DNA of 19,232 nucleotides from contig NZ_JOCX01000050.1 in the NCBI RefSeq assembly GCF_000717915.1, positions 1 through 19,232 on the forward strand. Reading direction: 5' to 3'. The DNA comes from Streptomyces sp. NRRL S-244 (GTDB lineage: Bacteria; Actinomycetota; Actinomycetes; Streptomycetales; Streptomycetaceae). Position numbers and translations under genes: made by a program. Under the pieces are notes generated by a model. It saw only the letters and a list, made by a program, of their open reading frames with translations. It was not told the DNA's origin and did no database searches. Positions 1 to 6,556 of this stretch are shown piece after piece. The number at the start of each line of letters is the position of its first letter. Position 1 is the first letter of the stretch.

Positions 1-4
1 GGGC

Positions 5-43
5 CCGGGTCCGCCCGCCGCAGGTGGGGCGGGCGGGGCCCGG
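5..43 (-). terminator. Stem-loop after cobC, probable terminator
   Basis: Bases 11-19 (CCGCCCGCC) pair perfectly with 28-36 (GGCGGGCGG), and the stem continues outward to about 5 and 43 with a bulged G. It lies just past the cobC stop codon in cobC's direction. There is no T-tract, as is common for Streptomyces terminators. The role is inferred from position and stem strength. Confidence 0.5.
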
Positions 44-90
44 ACCAGCGCGCCGCAAGGGGGACGGACGGGGCCCGGATCAGCGCGCCG
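34..90. repeat. 22-bp imperfect direct repeat at the cobC 3' end
   Basis: Bases 34-55 and 69-90 are the same 22-bp word except for one base (C45 versus T80), with a 35-bp offset. The second copy contains the cobC stop codon. On the coding strand, the copy inside the gene reads TGA where the downstream copy reads TGG. This looks like a small tandem duplication of the gene end. Confidence 0.7.
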
Positions 91-1510
91 TCAGCGCCAG
101 GGCGTGGTCCATGGCCTGGAGCAGGCGGCCCGTCGTGGCCCGGTCGCGCACCGCCAGCCGGAGCCAGGACTGGTCCAGGCCCGGGAAGGTGTCCCCGCGG
201 CGGACCGCGAAGCCGAGGGCGCGCAGCCGGGTGCGGACCTCCGCACCGCCCGCCACCTGGATCAGGACGAACGGCCCCTCCGCCACCCCCGACACCTCGA
301 TCTCCTCGAACTCCGCGAGCCCCGCCAGCAGATGCGCCCGGTCCACCGCGATCTGCCGGGCCGCCGCCTCCGCCTCCGCCAGCGCCGCCGGGGCCACACA
401 GGCCTCCGCCGCCACCAACGCCGGTGTGGACACCGGCCACAGCGGCTGCGCCGCCGCCAGCTTCGCGATCACCCGCGGCTCGGCCAGCACGTAGCCGATC
501 CGCAGCCCCGCCAGCCCCCACGTCTTGGTCAGGCTCCGCAGCACCACCAGACCCGGCACGTCCGTCCGCCCGGCCAGCGCCTCCCGCTCACCCGGGACCG
601 CGTCCATGAACGCCTCGTCCACGACCAGGATCCGGCCCGGCCGGGCCAGCGCGGTCAGCGCCGCCGCCGGGTGCAGGACCGACGTCGGGTTGGTCGGGTT
701 GCCGACCACCACCAGGTCCGCGTCCTCGGGCACCGCCGCCGGGTCCAGCCGGAACCCGTCCGCCGCCCGCAGCACCACCCGCTCCACCGTGTGCCCCGCG
801 TCGCGCAGCGCCGCCTCCGGCTCCGTGAACTGCGGGTGCACCACCACCGGCCGCTGCGCGCCCAGGGCCCGCGCGATCAGTACGAACGCCTCCGCGGCCC
901 CCGCCGTCAACAGCACCCGGTCGACCGGCAGCCCGTGCCGGGCCGCCACCGCCGCGCGGGCCGCCCGCCCGTCGGGATACGCGGAGAGGGAGTCGAGCGA
1001 GGCCGCGATGCGCCGCTTGAGCCAGTCCGGCGGAGTGTGCGCCCGTACGTTGACCGCGAGGTCCACCAGCGCGCCGCCGTCTCCGCGCACCTCCGCGTCC
1101 CCGTGATGGCGCAGGTCGTGCGCCTGCGCGGTGGCCACGGCGCAGGTCGCCGCCACCGAGCGGCGCTTCGGTACGAGCAGTTCCCCGCCGCCCGCGAGCG
1201 CCGCGGCCTCCGCCACCGAGGAGGTCCCGGCGGCATCGCGCACCGCATCGGAGGGGTGCGGTACGGGGATGCCGGCCAACTCCTCGGCGGGATAGCTGAG
1301 CAGGGGTACGCCGAAACGTTCCGCCGCGCCCGTGAGCCCCGCCTCGCCCGCCTTCGACTCCACCGTGGCCAGCGCCTTCACCGCCCCGGCGGCCAGCCCG
1401 GCCCCCCGCAGCGTCTCCTCGACGAGGGCGCAGACCTCCGCCACGGAGACCCCCGCGCGTCCGCCGACCCCGACCACCAGCTGCGTCGCGTACTCGCCCA
1501 CCGGGATCAT
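80..1510 (-). CDS. cobC: CobE/CbiG-domain–CobC fusion, threonine-phosphate decarboxylase-like
   Basis: This 476-residue protein has two parts. Residues about 11-128 resemble the CobE / CbiG C-terminal domain: an early GVGGRAG, then LATVESKAGEAGL at 47-59, a proline- and serine-containing stretch near 81-87, SVAEAAAL at 98-105 and a conserved K115. Residues about 145-476 are a fold-type I PLP aminotransferase of the CobC/CobD/HisC group, with NPTNPT at 271-276, VVDEAF at 296-301, SLTK with PLP lysine K329, GLRIGY at 335-340 and a C-terminal substrate-carboxylate arginine near R451. CobC enzymes are associated with making the (R)-1-amino-2-propanol phosphate arm from L-threonine phosphate for CobD. 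The start ATG follows GGAGG closely. The gene is separated from the main cob operon by a plus-strand ZIP gene, so it probably has its own promoter. The exact activity of the N-terminal domain is not shown by the sequence. Confidence 0.9.
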   Translation of the reverse strand: MIPVGEYATQLVVGVGGRAGVSVAEVCALVEETLRGAGLAAGAVKALATVESKAGEAGLTGAAERFGVPLLSYPAEELAGIPVPHPSDAVRDAAGTSSVAEAAALAGGGELLVPKRRSVAATCAVATAQAHDLRHHGDAEVRGDGGALVDLAVNVRAHTPPDWLKRRIAASLDSLSAYPDGRAARAAVAARHGLPVDRVLLTAGAAEAFVLIARALGAQRPVVVHPQFTEPEAALRDAGHTVERVVLRAADGFRLDPAAVPEDADLVVVGNPTNPTSVLHPAAALTALARPGRILVVDEAFMDAVPGEREALAGRTDVPGLVVLRSLTKTWGLAGLRIGYVLAEPRVIAKLAAAQPLWPVSTPALVAAEACVAPAALAEAEAAARQIAVDRAHLLAGLAEFEEIEVSGVAEGPFVLIQVAGGAEVRTRLRALGFAVRRGDTFPGLDQSWLRLAVRDRATTGRLLQAMDHALALTAR

Positions 1511-1554
1511 GCCCCCTCCGTAGTCGTCAATGGTGCGTGGACCGCCGCCCGCGC

Positions 1555-1566
1555 GCGCACGTGCGC
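1555..1566. promoter_or_regulatory. 12-bp palindrome between divergent cobC and ZIP genes
   Basis: The 86-bp gap between the divergent starts of cobC (1510) and the ZIP gene (1597) contains the perfect palindrome GCGCACGTGCGC. It is placed where one operator could serve both genes. No clear -35/-10 pair is visible on either side, although TATTCA at 1584-1589 could be a -10 for a near-leaderless ZIP transcript. The regulatory role is inferred. Confidence 0.3.
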
Positions 1567-1596
1567 ACGGGGCGAGGAGTCGGTATTCAGGGGCAC

Positions 1597-2322
1597 ATGG
1601 CCGTGATCGTGGCGCTGGGCGCGTTCCTGATGACCCTGGCGGGCGGGTGGACGGCGCAGCGCGTCACCGACCGCCGCCACCTCGTGCTGGGCCTGGCGGG
1701 CGGGCTGATGCTCGGCGTCGTGGGCCTCGACCTGCTGCCGGAGTCGCTGCACGCGGCCGGCCGCAAGGTGTTCGGGGTCCCGCTCGCCCTGCTGCTCTTC
1801 GTGGCCGGGTTCCTGATCGCGCACGTCGTGGAACGCCTGCTGGCGGTACGGCAGGCCGCGCACGGCGCCGAGAACGGGGGCCGCGTCCCCGAGGTCGGGC
1901 TGACGGCGGCCTCGGCGATGGTCGGCCACAGCTTCGCCGACGGCGTGGCCCTGGGCGCGGCCTTCCAGGTCGGCGGCGGGATGGGCGTGGCCGTGTCGCT
2001 GGCCGTCATCACGCACGACTTCGCCGACGGGTTCAACACGTACACGCTCACCCGGCTGTACGGGAACGCCCGCCGCAAGGCCCTGATGATGCTCTTCGCG
2101 GACGCGGTGGCCCCCGTGCTGGGCGCGGTGTCCACTCTGCTGTTCACCCTTCCGGAGGAACCGCTGGGAGCGTACCTCGGCTTCTTCGGCGGAGCCCTGC
2201 TGTACCTGGCGGCCGCCGAGATCCTGCCGGAGGCGCACCACAAGCACCCCGCCCTGTCCACGCTGATGTGCACGGTGGGCGGGGTGGCCGGGATCTGGCT
2301 GGTGGTGGGCCTCGCGGACTGA
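1597..2322 (+). CDS. ZIP-family divalent metal transporter
   Basis: This is a 241-residue integral membrane protein with about seven or eight hydrophobic segments, the size of bacterial ZIP/GufA-like carriers. The two ZIP metal-site helices carry HSFADG (H111, D115) and THDFADG (H140, D144), matching the HNxPEG and HExPHE-type positions with substitutions. A histidine-rich stretch (EAHHKH, 212-217) follows the penultimate helix. ZIP proteins move Zn, Fe, Mn or other divalent metals into the cytoplasm. The gene lies between two cobalamin genes and converges on cobB with a 2-bp gap, so cobalt import is an attractive guess, but the sequence does not show metal preference. ATG 1597 is chosen because homology-like sequence begins there and AGGGG sits just upstream. 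An in-frame extension to 1537 looks non-coding. Confidence 0.85.
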   Translation: MAVIVALGAFLMTLAGGWTAQRVTDRRHLVLGLAGGLMLGVVGLDLLPESLHAAGRKVFGVPLALLLFVAGFLIAHVVERLLAVRQAAHGAENGGRVPEVGLTAASAMVGHSFADGVALGAAFQVGGGMGVAVSLAVITHDFADGFNTYTLTRLYGNARRKALMMLFADAVAPVLGAVSTLLFTLPEEPLGAYLGFFGGALLYLAAAEILPEAHHKHPALSTLMCTVGGVAGIWLVVGLAD

Positions 2323-2324
2323 AC

Positions 2325-3749
2325 TCACCTGGCCCGCGCCGCGGCTTCCGTGAACCGAAGGGCCACGGAGGGCTGCGCCGCCCAGTGCGTGTGCAGGTAG
2401 CTGGCGTGCACCCCCTGCTGTACGAAGCCCTCGACCCGGCGTTCGGGATGCGTGAACCCCCACGCGGGGGCGGCGCCGGCACCGGGCTCGATCACCGTGC
2501 GGTGGAACTCGTGCCCGCGCAGCCGGGTACCGGTGGCGGCGAGGGCGCTGTCCGACACCGCGACGGCCTCGCGGTAGCCGAGGGTCAGCCGCTCCGACAT
2601 GCGCGCGTCGGCGTCGAGCACCCCGCACATGGGCTTGCCGTCCAGGGAGCGGGCGAGGTACAGCAGCCCGGCGCACTCGGCGGCGACGGGCCCGCCGGCC
2701 GCGGCGAAGCCCGCGACGGCCTCGCGGAGCGGCGCGTTGGCGGCGAGCTCGGGGGCGTACACCTCGGGGAACCCGCCTCCGATCACCAGGCCGGTGGTTC
2801 CCTCGGGCAGGGCCTCGTCCCTGAGCGGGTCGAAGGTGACGACCTCCGCTCCGGCGGCGGTGAGCAGCTCGGCGTGCTCGGCGTACGAGAACGTGAACGC
2901 GGGCCCGCCCGCGACGGCGATGACGGGTCCGCCGCCGAGGCCCGACGGGTGTGGAGCCGGACTCTGCGGATGTGGAGCCGGACTCTGCCCGGTGGCGCCG
3001 CCGAACAGCGCCTGCTCAGGGTCCCAGGCCTCGCAGGCCAGCGGCGGCGCCGTCCGGGCCAGGGCCATCAGGGCCTCCAGATCGCAGCCCGCCCGGACCT
3101 GGTCCGCCAGGGCGGCGACCGAGGACAGGGCATCGGTGCGCCGCTCGGCGACCGGGACCAGGCCCAGATGCCGCGACGGCGCGGCCACCTGCGGGGCCCG
3201 CCGCAGGACGCCGAGCACCGGCATCCCGGCCTCCTCCAGCGCCTCCCGCAGCATCGCCTCGTGCCGGTCGGACCCGACCTTGTTCAGGATCACGCCGCCC
3301 AGCCGCACCTGCGGGTCGAACGACGCGAAGCCGTGCACCAGCGCCGCCACCGACCGCGACTGCGACGAGGCGTCGACCACCAGGACCACCGGCGCCCGCA
3401 GCACCTTCGCGACCTGCGCCGTCGACGCCAGCTCACCCCGCCCCGCGGCCCCGTCGTACAGGCCCATCACGCCCTCGACGATCGCGAGATCGCACCCCGC
3501 GGCCCCGTGCGCGAACAGCGGGGCGACCAGCTCCGGTCCGCACATGAACGCGTCCAGGTTGCGCCCCGGCCGGCCCGTGGCCAGCGCGTGGTAGCCGGGG
3601 TCGATGTAGTCGGGCCCGGCCTTGTGCGGGGACACGGCGAGGCCGCGCTCCGAGAAGGCCGCCATCAGGCCCGTGGCGACGGTGGTCTTGCCGCTGCCGG
3701 AGGACGGCGCGGCAATGACCAGCCGGGGGATGTGGAGCGAAGTCACCAC
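2325..3749 (-). CDS. cobB: Cobyrinate a,c-diamide synthase (CobB/CbiA)
   Basis: This 474-residue glutamine-dependent amidotransferase makes cobyrinic acid a,c-diamide (hydrogenobyrinic a,c-diamide in the aerobic route) with ATP. Residues 9-200 form the ATP-binding CobQ/CobB P-loop domain: APSSGSGKTT at 14-23, HKAGPDYIDP at 42-51 and VEGVMGLYDG at 91-100. Residues about 275-465 are a class I glutaminase domain with nucleophile C359 (AAECAG), GHEFH at 412-416 and the THW near 454-456. The two domains are joined by a proline-rich linker with a tandem heptapeptide (QSPAPHP twice). It is the last gene of the operon. Its GTG start at 3749 overlaps the cobO stop, and a second GTG at 3746 would give a classic 4-base GTGA overlap. 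Both lie downstream of an AGAAGGG ribosome site, so translation is probably coupled. Confidence 0.95.
   Translation of the reverse strand: MVTSLHIPRLVIAAPSSGSGKTTVATGLMAAFSERGLAVSPHKAGPDYIDPGYHALATGRPGRNLDAFMCGPELVAPLFAHGAAGCDLAIVEGVMGLYDGAAGRGELASTAQVAKVLRAPVVLVVDASSQSRSVAALVHGFASFDPQVRLGGVILNKVGSDRHEAMLREALEEAGMPVLGVLRRAPQVAAPSRHLGLVPVAERRTDALSSVAALADQVRAGCDLEALMALARTAPPLACEAWDPEQALFGGATGQSPAPHPQSPAPHPSGLGGGPVIAVAGGPAFTFSYAEHAELLTAAGAEVVTFDPLRDEALPEGTTGLVIGGGFPEVYAPELAANAPLREAVAGFAAAGGPVAAECAGLLYLARSLDGKPMCGVLDADARMSERLTLGYREAVAVSDSALAATGTRLRGHEFHRTVIEPGAGAAPAWGFTHPERRVEGFVQQGVHASYLHTHWAAQPSVALRFTEAAARAR
2950..2988. repeat. Two tandem 18-bp copies inside the cobB linker
   Basis: The 18-bp word TGTGGAGCCGGACTCTGC occurs at 2950-2967 and again at 2971-2988, a 21-bp period. 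On the coding strand each unit encodes QSPAPHP in the linker between the synthetase and glutaminase domains. The two copies are identical, which suggests recent slippage. Confidence 0.9.
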
Positions 3750-4342
3750 TCGATGCCCTTCTGGCCCTTCTGGCCCGCGTCCATCGGGTGCTTGACCTTA
3801 GTCATCTCCGTGACCAGGTCCGCGAACTCCACCAGCTTCTCAGGCGCGTTGCGCCCCGTGATCACCACGTGCTGGGTACCGGGCCGGTTCCGCAGCACCT
3901 CGATGACCTCGTCGACGTCGATCCAGCCCCAGTGCATCGGGTACGCGAACTCGTCCAGCACGTACAGCTTGTGCGTCTCGGCGGCCAGGTCGCGCTTGAC
4001 CTGCTCCCAGCCTTCCTTGGCCGCCTGCTCGTTGTCGAGCTGCGCGTCCCGCTGGACCCAGGACCAGCCCTCGCCCATCTTGTGCCAGACGACCGGGCCG
4101 CCCTCGCCGGAGGCGCCGAGCACCTTGAGCGCGTTCTCCTCGCCGACCTTCCACTTCGCCGACTTGACGAACTGGAACACCCCGATCGGCCAGCCCTGGT
4201 TCCAGGCGCGCAGCGCCAGCCCGAAGGCCGCCGTCGACTTGCCCTTGCCCGGGCCGGTGTGGACGAAGACGAGCGGGCGGTTGCGGCGCTGGCGCGTCGT
4301 GAGTCCGTCGTCCGGAACGACGGTCGGCTGTCCCTGCGGCAT
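3743..4342 (-). CDS. cobO: Cob(I)yrinic acid a,c-diamide adenosyltransferase (CobO/BtuR)
   Basis: This 199-residue enzyme transfers the 5'-deoxyadenosyl group of ATP to reduced cobalt in corrinoids. The P-loop GPGKGKST (30-37) follows LVFVHTG, and downstream blocks AFGLALRAWNQG (39-50), WKVGEEN (64-70), YVLDEFAYPMHWG (127-139) and VVITGRNAPEKLVEFADLVTEM (split around 159-180) match the CobO/CobA/BtuR family along its normal length. The ATG at 4342 shares one base with the chelatase stop (TAATG), and AGGAGG at 4351-4356 sits 8 nt upstream, so it should be translated in coupling with the upstream gene. A much longer open frame upstream of this ATG lies within the chelatase gene and is rejected. 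Confidence 0.97.
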   Translation of the reverse strand: MPQGQPTVVPDDGLTTRQRRNRPLVFVHTGPGKGKSTAAFGLALRAWNQGWPIGVFQFVKSAKWKVGEENALKVLGASGEGGPVVWHKMGEGWSWVQRDAQLDNEQAAKEGWEQVKRDLAAETHKLYVLDEFAYPMHWGWIDVDEVIEVLRNRPGTQHVVITGRNAPEKLVEFADLVTEMTKVKHPMDAGQKGQKGIEW

Positions 4343-6489
4343 TACGCGGCCCTCCTGTGGGTGTCTGATGCGGTACGTACGTTCTTCACGAGCCCGGCCA
4401 GCGAGTCGGCCCGCAGCCCGTCGAGCGTGACGGCGGGCCCGCCGAGGTCGGTGGCCAGTACGCCGGCCAGCCCCAGCCGGACCGGCCCCGACTCGCAGTC
4501 CACGACCACCGACGCGACGCCCTCGGCCTGGAGCAGCCGGGCGCTGCGGCCCGCGAGCTCCCGCGGGTCCCCGCCGGTGGAACCGGCCGGTCCGGTCGAA
4601 CCGGCCGAGGTGGCCCGCCCGTCGGTGACGACCACGAGCAGCGGGCGGCGGCTGGGATCGCGCAGCCGCTCGATCCGCAGCACCTCGTGGGCCTTCAGCA
4701 GGCCGGCGGCGAGCGGGGTGCGCCCGCCCGTCGGCAGCTGTTCGAGCCGGGCCGCCGCCGCGTCCACCGAGGAGGTGGGCGGCAGCGCGAGCTCCGCGGC
4801 GGCGCCCCGGAAGGTGATCAGACCGACCTTGTCCCGGCGCTGGTAGGCGTCCAGCAGCAGCGAGAGCACCGCGCCCTTGACCGCGCTCATGCGCTGCCGG
4901 GCCGCCATCGAGCCGGAGGCGTCGACCACGAACAGGACCAGGTTGCCCTCGCGGCCCTCCCGGGTGGCCTGGCGCAGGTCGTCCTTGCGGACGACGAGCC
5001 CGCGCCCGGTGCGCCCGCGCGCCTTCTGGTGCGGGGCGGCGGCCTGGACGGTCGCGGCGAGGTGCAGCTTCGTCAGGTGGCCGCGGGGGCGCTGGGCGCC
5101 GGTGGTCCGGCCGTGCGCGGTGCGGGCGCGCGAACGCCGCCCGGACGCGCCCTCGCCGAGGCCGGGCACGCTGAGCATCTTCGTCCGGAACGGCTCGGCG
5201 GCCCGTACCGCGGCCTGCTCGGGCGCGGCGCCCTCCTGGGAGGCGGGCTGGGGGGCGGGGGCCTCCGGTGCGTCCGGGGCCGACGGGGCCGGATCGTCCT
5301 GTGTGTCGGGGGTCTCGGGGGTCTCGGGGGTCTCCGGGGCCTCGGGCGCCTCGGGACCGCCCTGCGGGGGGACCCCGCCGCCCCCGCCGTCCGGACCGCC
5401 GTCTTCCGGACCGCCGTCGTCGGGGCCGCTGTCGTCCGGGCCCTCGGGCTCCGGGTCGGGCTCGTTCTCCGGCTCCTCGTCGGGGAACCGGTCCAGGATC
5501 TCGTCGAGCTTGTCCTCGTCGAGGCCCGGCGCGTCGAAGGGGTTGCGGCGCCGCCGGTGGGGGAGCGCCAGCAGCGCGGCCTGCCGCACGTCCTCCTTGC
5601 GGACGTCGGTCCGCCCGGCCCACGCGGCCAGCGCGGTCGCGGTGCGGGCCATCACGATGTCGGCGCGCATTCCGTCGACCTCGAAGCCGGCGCAGGTCGC
5701 GGCGATCTGGAGCAGGGAGGCGTCCCCGAGGCGGACCTGGGGGAGCAGGGCGCGGGCGGCCACGACACGGGCGCGGACGTCGTGCTCGTCGCCGGCCCAG
5801 CGGGTGGCGAAGGCGGCCGGGTCGTCCTCGTACGCGAGCCGGCGGCGCACCACCTCGACGCGCTGGGCGGGCTCGCGGGAGGCCGCCACCTCGACGGTGA
5901 GCCCGAACCGGTCGAGGAGCTGCGGGCGGAGCTCGCCCTCCTCGGGGTTCATGGTGCCGACGAGCAGGAAGCGGGCGGCGTGGCGTACGGAGACGCCCTC
6001 GCGCTCGACGTAGGAGGCGCCCATCGCCGCGGCGTCGAGGAGGAGGTCGATGAGGTGGTCGTGGAGGAGGTTGACCTCGTCGACGTACAGGATCCCGCGG
6101 TGCGCGTCGGCGAGCAGGCCGGGCTCGAAGGCCTTCACGCCCTCGGCGAGGGCCCGTTCGATGTCGAGGGCGCCGACGAGCCGGTCCTCGGAGGCGCCGA
6201 CGGGCAGCTCGACCATGCGCGCGGGCCGGGCGGCCGCGGGGCCCGCTTCGTGGGGGCCGTCGGGACAGGCCGGGTCGGGGGCGGCGGGGGCGCAGGAGAA
6301 ACGGCAGCCGGGGATGACGTCGACCTGCGGCAGCAGCGCGGACAGCGCGCGGACGGCGGTGGACTTCGCGGTCCCCTTCTCGCCGCGCACGAGTACGCCG
6401 CCGACCGCCGGGCTCACGGCGTTGAGCAGGAGCGCCAGCCGCAGGTCGGTCTGGCCGACCACTGCGGTGAACGGGTAGGGCGTGCTCAT
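4342..6489 (-). CDS. Cobaltochelatase/Mg-chelatase BchI-BchD fusion subunit
   Basis: This 715-residue protein combines an AAA+ motor and a von Willebrand A domain, the arrangement of actinobacterial partners of CobN. The AAA+ part spans about 1-320, with Walker A GEKGTAKST at 36-44, Walker B GILYVDEVNLL at 132-142, the BchI-type GTMNPEEGELRPQLLDRFGL block beginning at 178, and a lid region near 240-310. A proline- and acid-rich linker of about 100 residues follows (334-430). The VWA part (515-715) has a complete MIDAS: DASGSM 523-528, T591 in GGRTPL and D623 in VTDGRAT. These subunits use ATP to drive metal insertion by the large CobN/BchH subunit, so the role inferred here is cobalt insertion into the corrin ring. 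No CobN is present in the window. The ATG at 6489 is 6 nt after AGAGAGG. Commonly labelled chlD, bchD or cobaltochelatase subunit. Confidence 0.92.
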   Translation of the reverse strand: MSTPYPFTAVVGQTDLRLALLLNAVSPAVGGVLVRGEKGTAKSTAVRALSALLPQVDVIPGCRFSCAPAAPDPACPDGPHEAGPAAARPARMVELPVGASEDRLVGALDIERALAEGVKAFEPGLLADAHRGILYVDEVNLLHDHLIDLLLDAAAMGASYVEREGVSVRHAARFLLVGTMNPEEGELRPQLLDRFGLTVEVAASREPAQRVEVVRRRLAYEDDPAAFATRWAGDEHDVRARVVAARALLPQVRLGDASLLQIAATCAGFEVDGMRADIVMARTATALAAWAGRTDVRKEDVRQAALLALPHRRRRNPFDAPGLDEDKLDEILDRFPDEEPENEPDPEPEGPDDSGPDDGGPEDGGPDGGGGGVPPQGGPEAPEAPETPETPETPDTQDDPAPSAPDAPEAPAPQPASQEGAAPEQAAVRAAEPFRTKMLSVPGLGEGASGRRSRARTAHGRTTGAQRPRGHLTKLHLAATVQAAAPHQKARGRTGRGLVVRKDDLRQATREGREGNLVLFVVDASGSMAARQRMSAVKGAVLSLLLDAYQRRDKVGLITFRGAAAELALPPTSSVDAAAARLEQLPTGGRTPLAAGLLKAHEVLRIERLRDPSRRPLLVVVTDGRATSAGSTGPAGSTGGDPRELAGRSARLLQAEGVASVVVDCESGPVRLGLAGVLATDLGGPAVTLDGLRADSLAGLVKNVRTASDTHRRAA
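5303..5338. repeat. Four 9-bp tandem units in the chelatase linker
   Basis: The 9-mer GTCTCGGGG is repeated at 5312-5320 and 5321-5329, with one-base variants at 5303-5311 and 5330-5338. On the coding strand the array encodes part of a PET-rich run (PETPETPETP) in the linker between the AAA+ and VWA domains. Its in-frame period keeps the reading frame, so copy number could vary between strains. Confidence 0.8.
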
Positions 6490-6556
6490 GCGATGCCTCT
6501 CTCTGTGCGGGTACGGATATGCGGGCGCGGGCCGTTGAGAACGCGGGCCGCCGCCG

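Noticed and set aside
1530..4430. 966-codon plus-strand open frame opposite cobB and cobO
   Set aside because: It lies antisense to two well-identified genes, starts inside the ZIP gene region in another frame and encodes Arg/Gly/Pro-rich sequence typical of high-GC shadow frames.
3743..5623. Very long N-terminal extension of cobO
   Set aside because: The extra part overlaps the chelatase gene on the same strand in another frame. ATG 4342 with AGGAGG gives the normal family length.
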